NCBI GenBank assembly: GCA_041920275.1
Contig: JAYRSE010000037.1
Span: 1 to 18,840, forward strand
Direction of reading: 5' to 3'
DNA: 18,840 bases
Source: UBA12088 sp041920275
Lineage (GTDB): Bacteria > Patescibacteriota > Minisyncoccia > Phycocordibacterales > UBA12088
Positions 8,014 to 16,256 of this stretch are shown one piece after another. The notes below the pieces were generated by a model, which was not told the origin of the DNA, searched no databases, and saw only the letters and a program-made list of their open reading frames with translations. Both the position numbers and the translations under genes were made by a program. Position 1 is the first letter of the stretch. Every line of letters begins with the position of its first letter.

Positions 8014-8145
8014 ACGCTGGAATGGTAGCAGGAATCAGGAAACAATGCGAGCGACATGCGTTGAGCGAAAGCGACCGATCCTTTGCGGTACACCCAACAC
8101 AGACCTCGCGAGCGAGCAACCTTTGAAAGTAATTCCATACCACCC

Positions 8146-8922
8146 TCACCGTGTGTCACGTGCATTCGCAAGGCACTCCGCAAGCTCTGTCGTCTTCGTC
8201 CATCCGCATACGCCGTTCGCTTGCCGCTCACAGGTAGCGTCTCGGTAACAAGCATACTCTTCTCTCCATTCACAGGTTGTCATCACACTCGGATCATCAG
8301 TACACATTTGACCACTACACCCACCACGTTGGCATTCACCCCGCACGATGGGTTCATCGGGTTCGACCGGAGCGGGTTCCTGCCCGATACCGGGCTCGGG
8401 TTTCTCCGAAGGTACGGGGTCGGACGGTGGTTCGAGAGCGGAAACATCCCGCACCACGATCGAATCGACCTTCCACCTCCCCTCCTCCGCCACGAGATGA
8501 ACGGCCCGCAATGTACGCCCGCTCGCATAGTTTAGACCCACCACCAGTGTCACCTTCGCCTCTCCGCCGATCTCGAGATCTTCCACACTGATCCCTTGTT
8601 CCGGCACGCGTTCGATGCCGGAAAAAGTCGCGATATCGAGCGAGATGGTTTCGAGTGAAGTGCGCATCTTTGCCTCCTTACTCAACGAGCCATATAAACG
8701 TTGTACAACGAGCGGATCATCCGTTCCCGACAGAAGGACCATCACATCTTGCATGAACATGAATGCCGTCATCTCGGCCGACTCCGCATCCAACACCACA
8801 CCCTCATCGCCGTGCTTCACTTTTTCAAAATCGGAACGTGGGACCGACACCAACCACAACAGGCCTGCCGCAACGGCAAGGAACGATGCCACCGTTAGTG
8901 CAAGAATTTGTTTGGAAGACAT
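8146..8922 (-). CDS. Membrane-anchored protein with an eight-cysteine-cluster domain
   Basis: The product is 258 residues. One N-terminal membrane segment (about residues 6-26, ILALTVASFLAVAAGLLWLV) has few positive charges before it and no lipobox, so it is probably a membrane anchor with the rest outside. The middle (about 50-165) is a soluble domain of alternating strands ending in AVHLVAEEGRWKVDSIVV, which resembles NTF2-like/DUF4878-type domains. A proline/glutamate-rich linker follows (EPPSDPVPSEKPEPG). The C-terminal ~60 residues carry exactly eight cysteines (ECQRGGCSGQMC, TTCEWREEYACYRDATCE, GVCGW, ECL), matching the secreted 'eight-cysteine-cluster' domain known from myxobacteria and other environmental bacteria. 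Four disulfides are likely. Function is unknown. It ends about 130 bp before ychF and could be read into it. Confidence 0.82.
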   Translation of the reverse strand: MSSKQILALTVASFLAVAAGLLWLVSVPRSDFEKVKHGDEGVVLDAESAEMTAFMFMQDVMVLLSGTDDPLVVQRLYGSLSKEAKMRTSLETISLDIATFSGIERVPEQGISVEDLEIGGEAKVTLVVGLNYASGRTLRAVHLVAEEGRWKVDSIVVRDVSALEPPSDPVPSEKPEPGIGQEPAPVEPDEPIVRGECQRGGCSGQMCTDDPSVMTTCEWREEYACYRDATCERQANGVCGWTKTTELAECLANARDTR

Positions 8923-9010
8923 GGGTTGCTGTCACTTACGATCGAGTGGTCGGGGTATGACGGACCCGTGTGCACTCGGGGTTTTTTAAAAAAACACGCA
9001 TGGTCCGAAA

Positions 9011-9244
9011 CTACGCGGAAAGCGCCTCTCGCAGCTCCTTCTGGTACTTCTTGCCCACCTCCATCATCGCGAGCATTTGGTCCTTGCCCTCCTTCTTGAT
9101 CTTGTGCTCGACCTCCTTGCTCATCTTCATAAAGAGGTCGGGGTTATTCTCCAAAAGCTTCATGATCATATCGCGCTGCTGCTGCGGCATGTCCTTGAGC
9201 TGACGCTCGGCGACTTTTTTAACCAAGAAATCTTTGATACCCAT
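9011..9244 (-). CDS. Small helical protein, 77 residues, uncharacterised
   Basis: I do not recognise a named family. The whole protein is predicted to be helical and charged: MGIKDFLVKKVAERQLKDM, a glutamine-rich turn, then LLENNPDLFMKMSKEVEHKI and repeated methionines (MLAMMEVGKKYQKEL). There is no membrane segment or signal. It looks like a short coiled-coil or helical hairpin, perhaps an adaptor. The start ATG at 9244 gives a natural MGIKDF beginning. A plausible promoter is CATAAT (complement of 9256-9261) with TTGTGG 17 nt upstream, leaving a leader of only about 5 nt. It points away from the efflux operon. Confidence 0.7.
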   Translation of the reverse strand: MGIKDFLVKKVAERQLKDMPQQQRDMIMKLLENNPDLFMKMSKEVEHKIKKEGKDQMLAMMEVGKKYQKELREALSA

Positions 9245-9255
9245 GGAATATGCGG

Positions 9256-9284
9256 ATTATGACAATGCGCCCAGTGTACCACAA
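9256..9284 (-). promoter_or_regulatory. Likely promoter of the small helical protein gene
   Basis: The minus strand shows TTGTGG (complement of 9279-9284), a 17-nt spacer and CATAAT (complement of 9256-9261). The start point would be within a few bases of the ATG at 9244. Confidence 0.42.
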
Positions 9285-9311
9285 GCGACACAGGCACACT
9301 CCGCCATACGT

Positions 9312-9326
9312 ATTGACAATGTCAAT
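9312..9326. promoter_or_regulatory. Perfect 15-bp palindrome over the -35 box of the efflux promoter (putative operator)
   Basis: ATTGACA-A-TGTCAAT is a perfect palindrome with 7-bp arms and a single central base. Its left arm contains the -35 hexamer TTGACA. A dimeric repressor bound here would block RNA polymerase. Size and symmetry suit TetR- or MarR-type regulators, which commonly control RND pumps, but no such gene is in the window. Confidence 0.5.
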
Positions 9327-9341
9327 TTTTAAGTGTACAAT
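9313..9341 (+). promoter_or_regulatory. Strong sigma-70-type promoter of the RND efflux operon
   Basis: A perfect TTGACA (9313-9318), an optimal 17-nt spacer and TACAAT (9336-9341; five of six match). The start point would be near 9348, giving a leader of about 40 nt before ATG 9388. This is the best promoter in the window. Confidence 0.75.
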
Positions 9342-9387
9342 ATACTATTACCACACATTAGCGGTTCGTCTAATTATTTTTCTCACC

Positions 9388-11028
9388 ATGTCCGGCATCC
9401 GATCCACTCTCTCTTCTTGGTACGCCCACGGCCTTCGCCACCCGCGCAAGAGCCTTGTCGCCATCGCGATATTGCTCGGATCTCTCTTTCTCACACTCAC
9501 CGCGGGCGACACTGCAGAAGCGCCTTCGTCGGAGCAACCCTCCGAGCAAGTGGTAACCTTGGTCAGCGTTGCTGAAGCATCTGCGGAAGACCGCTCCCTT
9601 TCGCTCACCGGAGAGGTGCGCAGTGTTTCTCAAGCGGAACTGCGCACCCGCAAGTCGGGCACAGTCACCGCAGTGCATGCACGTGCGGGTGAGTACGTGC
9701 AGGCGGGGGTCATACTCGCGGAAATAGACAACGCCGGTGAACGAGCCGCGGTCCTTTCCGCACAGGGCGCCCTTGCGGCCGCACAAGCGCAGCTTGACCG
9801 CGTGCGTGCGGGCGACCGCGCAGAGGACAAAGCGAGTACGGCGAGCCAGTCGGAAAGTGCCGCATCCGCACTTCTAAACGCCCAAGACCGCGCACGTACG
9901 ACGTACTCACAAAGCTACACACTCGCGCACGACGCAGTGTTCGCACAAGCGGACGACTTCTTCTCGAACCCCTACACCGTCGCGCCAAGCTTCCGCGTGC
10001 GCTCTGCCTCATATGATGAACGCAAGACGCTCGAAAAGGAACGTGTCGCGATCGGCGCTCTTCTCGAGAAATGGAAAGAAAAATCGCAAATGCCGATCGC
10101 AGACGATCAACTTATCTCACGACTTACCGAAGCGGAGCGTGATCTCGGCCGCATCAAGGTCTTTCTTGACAACATCAGTTTGTACGTATCCGAACAGGAG
10201 CTTTCGGACGATCTCACGAGTGGCGAAAAGGCGGCGGAAGAAGGGGCGATACTCGGTGCTCGTACCGCCGTAGATTCGGCACGCACCGCAGTGAACGGTG
10301 CACGTGCGGGTATCACAAGCGCACAGAGCGCAGCGGAGGTCACACGGCTTGCGGAACAAAAAACGACCGCCGGTGCTCGCGTCGAAGATGTTCGCATAGC
10401 GGAAGCGGGCGTTCTGCAAGCTCGTGGCGCCTTGCAGAGCGCGCAGGCCGCGTTCGAGAACAGCATCATCCGCACACCGATAGCGGGTACCGTAACGACC
10501 CTGAACATCTCCCGAGGTGACTTCGTTTCCTCCATGGTCGTTGCCGCGATCGTTGCGAACGAAAAAGCCCTCGAGGTCGAGCTGTTCGTGAGTGAGAACA
10601 CACGGGCACGCATCGAAGCGGGCCAGCCGGTGCTCGTGGGTGGTACTCATGCGGGAGTGATCACCGGTGTCGCGCCGGGACTTGATCCGGAAACAAAGAA
10701 AGCCCGTGTCACGGTGGGTGTATCATCCGACGCACCGCTTACGAACGGCTCGTATGTGGATGTGACCCTTATGAACTCGACATCGTCCACCACGACGAGA
10801 GGCGCGAGTACGGACGGGTATCTCATTCCACTCTCCGCCATCAAAGTACTCCCCGACGGTCTTGCGGTCTTTACGGTTGGTGAAGACGAAACCCTTCTGG
10901 CTCACGCGATACAAGAAGGCACCATAACGGGCGACCGTATGCTGGTACGTGACATCGCTCCCGAGCTCCGCATCGTTATCGATGTGCGCGGACTGCAAGA
11001 GGGCGACCGTGTCAGCGTGACACGATAA
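9388..11028 (+). CDS. RND efflux membrane fusion protein (HlyD/AcrA family)
   Basis: This periplasmic-adaptor-type protein works with an RND pump. The product is 546 residues from ATG 9388; the frame is open to 9250 but the earlier part is upstream of the promoter. Membrane anchor at about residues 22-39 (SLVAIAILLGSLFLTLTA). The first half of the biotinyl-lipoyl domain is RTRKSGTVTAVHARAGEYVQAGVILAEIDN; the second half follows the hairpin as SIIRTPIAGTVTTLNISRGDFV. Between them is a very long alanine/glutamate-rich helical hairpin (about residues 125-395). The beta-barrel (LEVELFVSENTRARIEAGQPV) and membrane-proximal domain (LIPLSAIKVLPDGLAVFTVG) follow. There is no lipobox. The pump gene begins 18 bp downstream. 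The promoter has a palindromic operator candidate. No ribosome binding site is obvious. Confidence 0.93.
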   Translation: MSGIRSTLSSWYAHGLRHPRKSLVAIAILLGSLFLTLTAGDTAEAPSSEQPSEQVVTLVSVAEASAEDRSLSLTGEVRSVSQAELRTRKSGTVTAVHARAGEYVQAGVILAEIDNAGERAAVLSAQGALAAAQAQLDRVRAGDRAEDKASTASQSESAASALLNAQDRARTTYSQSYTLAHDAVFAQADDFFSNPYTVAPSFRVRSASYDERKTLEKERVAIGALLEKWKEKSQMPIADDQLISRLTEAERDLGRIKVFLDNISLYVSEQELSDDLTSGEKAAEEGAILGARTAVDSARTAVNGARAGITSAQSAAEVTRLAEQKTTAGARVEDVRIAEAGVLQARGALQSAQAAFENSIIRTPIAGTVTTLNISRGDFVSSMVVAAIVANEKALEVELFVSENTRARIEAGQPVLVGGTHAGVITGVAPGLDPETKKARVTVGVSSDAPLTNGSYVDVTLMNSTSSTTTRGASTDGYLIPLSAIKVLPDGLAVFTVGEDETLLAHAIQEGTITGDRMLVRDIAPELRIVIDVRGLQEGDRVSVTR

Positions 11029-11046
11029 CTCACACCACGGAACACC

Positions 11047-14000
11047 ATGCATGCACTCTGGAACCACCTGCTCGACCGTCGCGGTCTCACCTGGCTTATC
11101 ATCGTAAGTAGTGTGCTGTACGGCGCATACTCGCTTACCGCAATGCGACAAGAGTCCGCTCCCGAGGTACAGGTGCCATTCGCGATCATCACGACCGTTT
11201 TTCCGGGCGCATCGCCCGAAGATGTCGAACGTCTCGTGACGAACGACATCGAGAATGCGGTGGGAAACATCGAGAACATCAAAGCGCTCACCTCGACCTC
11301 GCGAGAGAGCCTTTCATCAGTCGCGGTCGAGTTCCGTGCCGATGCGGACATGGACGCTTCGCTCCAGGATGTCCGCGACAGCGTGGAGAAAGTGCGCGGA
11401 GAACTGCCGGACGATGCGTCCGACCCGCTCGTAAGCGACATCAATTTTGCGGATCAGCCGGTCATTATCGCAGCGGTCTCAAGCGACCTCACGCCCGCAG
11501 ACCTCAAACGCTTCGCGGACGACATCAAAGACCGTATCGAGCAGCTCCCCGGTGTCGCCCGTGCGGAGGTATCGGGCGTACGCGACCCCGAGGTTACCGT
11601 TATCGTACGCAAAGAAGCACTTCTTTCCTTCGGACTCTCGCTCGATGAGGTGACACGCGCGATCGCACTCCAGAACACCACCCTGCCGATCGGCGCTTTG
11701 GAAACGAACGGGATAGACTACACCCTTTCACTTGCAAGCGACATCACCGACCCCGACGAGATCGCTTCCCTTCCCATCTCGACCCGTGACGGCAGAACCG
11801 TATCTCTTTCCGACATCGCGTTCGTGGCTTCAGGTGTGGAGGAACCCACCACCCTTTCGCGCGTACAGGTCGGCGACGCGCCCGCCGAGCAAGCGGTCAC
11901 GTTTACGGTCTACAAACAGCGTGGTTCCGACGTGACCACGATCACCGACGAAGTGCGAGCACTTATCGAGAAGATCGACCGTGAGAGCGACACCGTAACG
12001 GCCTACATCTCTTATGATGCAGGCGCCGACATTCGCCGGGACCTGCGCGAACTCACCCGCACCGGCCTTGAGGCGGTACTGCTCGTGATGATCGCGCTTT
12101 TTGCGACCCTCGGGTGGCGCGAAGCGATCGTGGCCGGAGTTTCCATCCCGCTTTCCATACTGGTTGCGTTCATCGCACTCAATGAGAGTGGTAACACCCT
12201 CAACTTCATTTCGCTCTTTTCGCTCATACTCTCGATCGGCATCCTGGTCGACTCTGCGATCGTTATCACCGAGGCGATCCATGTGAACATCCGCAAAGGA
12301 AACTCGAACATGAAAGCGGCACGCATGGCGATCCACGAGTACAGCGCCCCGCTCATCGCGGGCACCATGACGACCGTTGCCGTCTTTCTGCCGCTCTTTA
12401 CCATATCCGGTGTCACCGGAGAGTTCATCAAGAGCATACCCTTTACGGTGATATTCGTCCTGCTCGGCTCGATCATCGTCGCACTCGGCATGACCCCGAT
12501 CATCGCGACCGTGTTCCTCAAGGAACGCGCCTCGTCTCCGCTTGAAGAACGACAGGAACGGTACACGGAAGCCATATGCGCATGGTATCGCACGAACATC
12601 GTACGCTTCATCGACAACCGCACGAACAAACGCCGCTTCGTGTGGAGCATGGCTGCACTTTTCGCACTATCGATCGTACTCCCCATGCTCGGTATCGTAC
12701 GCGCACAATTCTTCCCGCGCTCCGATGTTGATTATGTGTACCTTGAGATCGAGGAGGTCCAGGGGACGCCGCTTGCCCGCACCGACCTTTCCGTCCGTGC
12801 CGTGGAAGACGCCCTCTACGACATACCGGAGATAGAATCTTTCACGACAACGGTCGGTCGTGGTTCGTCATTCAGTGACAACGCGCAGAGCGGGTCCCGC
12901 TTTGCGAGCATCAACGTGAACCTTGCAAAAGATCGCGAGCGTTCAAGCGCCGAAGTGCTGGCCGCGATCGAGTCGCGCGTTGCGGAGTTTCGCACCTTCA
13001 CCGTACGGGTGTCGGAACCCAGTAGCGGCCCTCCATCCGGCGCACCGATCAAGATCACGTTCTCGGGCGATGATATGGCCGAGCTCAAAAAAGCCGCAGC
13101 GCGTGCACGCGACATACTCGGCGAAATATCCGGCACCCGCGATGTTCGGTCGAGCGTCGAAGCGGACGCATCCGAACTGGTGCTTTCGATCGATCGCACG
13201 CGTGCTGCCGAGCTCGGACTTTCGCCACTCACGATCGCGCAGACCTTGCGGACCGCAGTGCACGGCACTGAAGCGACCACCATTACGAAAGGGTCGGACG
13301 AGATCCGTGTGGTGGTCAAGGTGGACTTGAACCCGTCGTTCGTGACACCGGGCGATACCAACACCGCCACGATCGATGCATTGCGCGAGCTTCCCATACC
13401 ATCCAAGAACGGGACCATACTTCTCGGCTCGGTGCTCGACGCGTCGCTCGGAAGTGGCAACGACGTGATCGAGCACGACGATCGCACCCGCATCGTCACG
13501 GTCACCGCCTCCATCGCCGAAGGATCGTTCGCGACCGAAGTGTCCGCCGAGTTCAGCAAGCGCGCCGAGGCGGAGCTTGCACTGCCCGCAGGTATACGCA
13601 TGGCGGTGGGTGGTGAGAACGAGGACGTCGATCAGTCGTTCCGCGACATGTTCCGCGCACTTGCGCTCGGTATGCTTCTTGTGTTCGTCATACTCATCAT
13701 CGAATTCAATCGCTATCGACACGCGCTTTTCGTACTCTCGGTGGTGCCGCTTTCGCTCATCGGCGTCATCGCGGGACTCTTCTTCACCGATCAGCCGATA
13801 TCGTTTCCGGCCATGCTCGGCTTCATCGCCCTTGCGGGTGTCGTAGTGAACCATGCGATCATCCTCGTCGACGTGTTCAATCGTTTGCGAGAAGAACATC
13901 CGCACATGAGCACGCGCAGTATCGTGATCGAAGGTGGCGCGATACGTCTGCGCCCCATTCTCCTTACGAAAGTGACCGCGATCATCGGCCTTGTGCCACT

Positions 14001-14625
14001 CCTGTTCGCTTCGGACATATGGATGCCGATCGCGGTCGCAATGATCTTCGGCCTGGCGTTCACCGGTGTCATCACCTTGATATTCCTACCCATTCTATAC
14101 CTCAAGTTCTGCAAGGCGCCCTTTGAGACCGTGGGCACGCACCGTGCGCCCGAGCGTTCGGGAGGCGAAGATGTTGACGATACCCGCTCCATGGCACATA
14201 TCGGCGCAGTGCTCAAGGAGCGCTACGAAGTGAGTGGTCTGCTCGAGCACCACCTCGAACGCACACGGAAGGACGCGACGCCTTCCAATGTGCGCCCACA
14301 CCCCACCCTTGCGCGCATCGCGGGTATCGCGCTCGCCGTACTGTTTTTCCCCGCCGGCACGAGCCATGCGTTCACCTACGACCAGACAAACATCGACCGC
14401 ACGTACCACGAAGCACCCCGATCGTTCGAGTTTGCACCCGACGGTTCCGCCTCTGGTGAGACCGTCTCGGGCATACCGTTCCGTCAGTACCGTGTCACAA
14501 ACAGCGCCGAGGTGCGCCTCCACCGCTTCGAAGTGGGGCTCGCGTTCTGGTACGTTTCCGACCGCGGCATCATACGCGCCGAAAACGACCTTGCGGCTCT
14601 CTCTATCTACCTCGCCCGCGCATAG
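11047..14625 (+). CDS. RND family efflux pump with C-terminal extension
   Basis: This proton-driven export pump of the AcrB superfamily has 1192 residues; 1020-1060 is usual. The first membrane helix is TWLIIVSSVLYGAYSL, followed by the porter motif PEVQVPFAIITTVFPGASPEDVE. TM4 reads GILVDSAIVITEAI with a single acidic residue, Asp402, where classic drug pumps have two. TM10 carries Asn935-His936 (VVVNHAIILVD) in place of the Lys region of AcrB. The twelve-helix core ends near residue 1025 (LPILYLKFCKAP). About 167 further residues follow: a charged linker, a hydrophobic segment at 1088-1108 ending AGTSHA like a signal peptide, and an 84-residue polar tail rich in aromatics. Substrate is unknown; no outer-membrane channel gene is present, as expected if the host is monoderm. 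It forms an operon with the fusion protein. Confidence 0.94.
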   Translation: MHALWNHLLDRRGLTWLIIVSSVLYGAYSLTAMRQESAPEVQVPFAIITTVFPGASPEDVERLVTNDIENAVGNIENIKALTSTSRESLSSVAVEFRADADMDASLQDVRDSVEKVRGELPDDASDPLVSDINFADQPVIIAAVSSDLTPADLKRFADDIKDRIEQLPGVARAEVSGVRDPEVTVIVRKEALLSFGLSLDEVTRAIALQNTTLPIGALETNGIDYTLSLASDITDPDEIASLPISTRDGRTVSLSDIAFVASGVEEPTTLSRVQVGDAPAEQAVTFTVYKQRGSDVTTITDEVRALIEKIDRESDTVTAYISYDAGADIRRDLRELTRTGLEAVLLVMIALFATLGWREAIVAGVSIPLSILVAFIALNESGNTLNFISLFSLILSIGILVDSAIVITEAIHVNIRKGNSNMKAARMAIHEYSAPLIAGTMTTVAVFLPLFTISGVTGEFIKSIPFTVIFVLLGSIIVALGMTPIIATVFLKERASSPLEERQERYTEAICAWYRTNIVRFIDNRTNKRRFVWSMAALFALSIVLPMLGIVRAQFFPRSDVDYVYLEIEEVQGTPLARTDLSVRAVEDALYDIPEIESFTTTVGRGSSFSDNAQSGSRFASINVNLAKDRERSSAEVLAAIESRVAEFRTFTVRVSEPSSGPPSGAPIKITFSGDDMAELKKAAARARDILGEISGTRDVRSSVEADASELVLSIDRTRAAELGLSPLTIAQTLRTAVHGTEATTITKGSDEIRVVVKVDLNPSFVTPGDTNTATIDALRELPIPSKNGTILLGSVLDASLGSGNDVIEHDDRTRIVTVTASIAEGSFATEVSAEFSKRAEAELALPAGIRMAVGGENEDVDQSFRDMFRALALGMLLVFVILIIEFNRYRHALFVLSVVPLSLIGVIAGLFFTDQPISFPAMLGFIALAGVVVNHAIILVDVFNRLREEHPHMSTRSIVIEGGAIRLRPILLTKVTAIIGLVPLLFASDIWMPIAVAMIFGLAFTGVITLIFLPILYLKFCKAPFETVGTHRAPERSGGEDVDDTRSMAHIGAVLKERYEVSGLLEHHLERTRKDATPSNVRPHPTLARIAGIALAVLFFPAGTSHAFTYDQTNIDRTYHEAPRSFEFAPDGSASGETVSGIPFRQYRVTNSAEVRLHRFEVGLAFWYVSDRGIIRAENDLAALSIYLARA

Positions 14626-14808
14626 CAACGTCACACGAGCGAACACACGCCACCACACATGGGTGCCGAGCATCCTTCGTCCCGAGCAGACGCCGCTTCG
14701 CCGTACGGTTGAAGCAATCGTGCGGTTGTGTCCTGAGAGCGAAACGCCATGCGCCACCCACTTCAAAGAGAGCGTGCGCACCACCGAATCGAAACCGGCA
14801 GACCACAG

Positions 14809-15168
14809 CTACTCTCCCTGTAACATGCCTTTGGCCTCGCGCGCGCCCTTCAAAAAGTCATGCTCGCGCTTCTGCTTCTGCACCCGAAGCGCCTGCAGTA
14901 CATCGTCCTTGACCTTGTCGATCGCTTTTTCGAACGTTGGCTCTATCTTGCTCACGCGCACCACCTCGCCACCCGCTTCGAGTGTCACTTCCGCGTAGCA
15001 TACATCGCCACTCTGATGGTGTGCATCATGGCGAAACTCCACATTGCACACCGCACCCTCGAGGTCCTTTCCGTGCAGCAACTTTCCGAACGACTCAACC
15101 TTTTCCTCGGCGTATGCCCGCAGCACCGTATCGGGCTCGGTCTCCGTAAACTTGAAATTGATCTTCAT
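14809..15168 (-). CDS. hpf: Short ribosome hibernation-promoting factor / RaiA family
   Basis: HPF/RaiA proteins bind the 30S decoding centre and silence ribosomes during starvation. The 119-residue product has the family start MKINFKFTETEPDTVLRAYAEEKV, the middle strand NVEFRHDAHHQSGDVCYAEVTLE and the helix FEKAIDKVKDDVLQALRVQKQKR. The C-terminal dimerisation domain of long HPF is absent, so it is a short type that might act without 100S dimer formation. The ATG overlaps the TGA of the preceding DUF167 gene by four bases (ATGA), which points to translational coupling. It is the last gene of the four-gene operon starting at 16249. No clear terminator is seen in the 180 bp behind it, where the efflux operon ends from the other side. 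Confidence 0.9.
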   Translation of the reverse strand: MKINFKFTETEPDTVLRAYAEEKVESFGKLLHGKDLEGAVCNVEFRHDAHHQSGDVCYAEVTLEAGGEVVRVSKIEPTFEKAIDKVKDDVLQALRVQKQKREHDFLKGAREAKGMLQGE

Positions 15169-15407
15169 ACTTTCTCACGGTTACCTAGTAAAAACAACTT
15201 CATGCATGAGGTCGCTCCTTTCACCATATGCAGATCTTCGGGCCGCACCCCGAGTGCCTGCGCAAGGAGGATTCGTACTCGCTCGTTCGCCAGTCCCCGT
15301 TCCGCTTTCTCGCGCACTCGAACCGCATACACCCCCTCCTCCACCTCTTCCATACGTTCCTTACGTGCTCCCGCTTTCACCCGTACCCGTACGTAACGTT
15401 CGACCAT
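15165..15407 (-). CDS. DUF167/YggU family small protein
   Basis: This 80-residue protein shows the DUF167 pattern: a basic strand (VRVRVKAGARKERM), EEGVYAVRVREKAERGLANERVRILLAQALGV, and the GATSCMKLFLL ending (the family usually has G-x-x-S-R-x-K). The common Pro-Val-x-G-K-A-N segment is changed to AERGLANE. The molecular function of the family is not known. It starts 2 bp behind the stop of the glutaredoxin gene, and its TGA overlaps the HPF start, so it sits mid-operon. Confidence 0.85.
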   Translation of the reverse strand: MVERYVRVRVKAGARKERMEEVEEGVYAVRVREKAERGLANERVRILLAQALGVRPEDLHMVKGATSCMKLFLLGNREKV

Positions 15408-15409
15408 AG

Positions 15410-15640
15410 CTACACACGCTTCTTCAGATACGCAATGATATCCTCCGACTCGTACATCGCGGTACCTGAAGACGTGTCAACAAAGAACGGTACCTGCATC
15501 ATGCCCCCTCGATCCAAGAGTTCCGCTCGGTTCACCGGTTCCATCACGTTGCGCGCTTCAAACGGAAGGTCGTGCTCGCGAAGGAACGCTTCCACCTTCT
15601 TACAGTAGGGACAAATGGGGGACGTAAAGAGGATGTACAT
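15410..15640 (-). CDS. Glutaredoxin-like thiol-disulfide oxidoreductase
   Basis: This 76-residue single thioredoxin-fold domain has the dithiol active site CPYC at residues 10-13 (FTSPICPYCKKVEAFL), the cis-proline motif QVPFFVD (near residue 50) and the ending YESEDIIAYLKKR that in glutaredoxins lines the glutathione site. It would reduce protein or glutathione-type disulfides in the cytosol. The usual glycine pair of the C-terminal 'GG-D' motif is replaced by SSGTAMYESEDI, so the preferred thiol partner may not be glutathione. The gene lies 21 bp behind the PEBP-like gene and 2 bp ahead of the DUF167 gene. Confidence 0.92.
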   Translation of the reverse strand: MYILFTSPICPYCKKVEAFLREHDLPFEARNVMEPVNRAELLDRGGMMQVPFFVDTSSGTAMYESEDIIAYLKKRV

Positions 15641-15661
15641 GGTTTGGAAAAAAGTAATTAC

Positions 15662-16249
15662 TCACCGTGCGGTGCGCGCATATCGTCCCATGAGCGTTGC
15701 GCTCTCGAGCACGTGACCGGCGATCGCTCGCAGCACCTCGTCCTTCGTCGCTCCTTCGGGCAGCCTGAGCACCGTGTCGAGCGCGTACACGTGGAAAAGG
15801 TAGCGATGCTCTCCGTTCGGGGGGCACGGACCGCCGTAGCCGGTTCCGCCCCAACTGTTCGCACCGCCCGTCCCTTCCGGTTCATCCCCCTCTCCCATAT
15901 ACACTTCCTCTGCGGGAATATCGTAGACCACCCAATGGTCCCAAGTACTCCCGGGAGCGTCCGGATCATCCATCACGAGCACGAGCGACACGGCACCTTC
16001 CGGCACCTCCTCAACAACAAGCGGTGGAGACATATTCTCTCCGTCGCAGGTATACTTGCTCGGTATCAACTCTTCATGCGCAAATGCGGGAGAACGTACT
16101 TTCATGGTGGTGGTACTGTTACCGACGTATTCAAGCGACAGCGTGTACGGATCGGATGCGACGGGGGCATCGTGCCACTCGAGGGTAAGCCAAAGTCCCG
16201 CGAACAGCACCGCATACCCGACCCCCTGCAGGATCCACGCGGTCCTCAT
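15662..16249 (-). CDS. Membrane-anchored YbhB/YbcL-type PEBP (Raf kinase inhibitor-like) protein
   Basis: This is a phosphatidylethanolamine-binding-protein fold; bacterial members have no settled function. The product is 195 residues from ATG 16249. It starts with one membrane segment (about residues 5-22, WILQGVGYAVLFAGLWLTL), so the domain is probably exported and anchored. Family motifs are FAHEELIPSKYTCDGENMSPPL, LVLVMDDPDAPGSTWDHWVVYDI, GGTGYGGPCPPNGEHRYLFHVYALD and a terminal helix GHVLESATLMGRY. The frame is open to 16285, but 16249 was preferred because TATACT ends 7 nt before it. An AAAGGAG further upstream is 13 nt away, too far for a good ribosome site. First gene of the operon with glutaredoxin, DUF167 and HPF. 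It is divergent from the split tRNA gene. Confidence 0.92.
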   Translation of the reverse strand: MRTAWILQGVGYAVLFAGLWLTLEWHDAPVASDPYTLSLEYVGNSTTTMKVRSPAFAHEELIPSKYTCDGENMSPPLVVEEVPEGAVSLVLVMDDPDAPGSTWDHWVVYDIPAEEVYMGEGDEPEGTGGANSWGGTGYGGPCPPNGEHRYLFHVYALDTVLRLPEGATKDEVLRAIAGHVLESATLMGRYARTAR

Positions 16250-16256
16250 AAGCGTA

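Noticed and set aside
8965..8986. Plus-strand hairpin CCCG..CGGG followed by six T, considered as a terminator
   Set aside because: The stem is only 4-5 bp, and no plus-strand gene ends here; both neighbouring genes run on the minus strand, where the T-run lies on the wrong side.
14626..14808. Spacer between the convergent efflux and HPF operons, searched for a terminator or small gene
   Set aside because: No stable hairpin with a U-run and no convincing frame was found.
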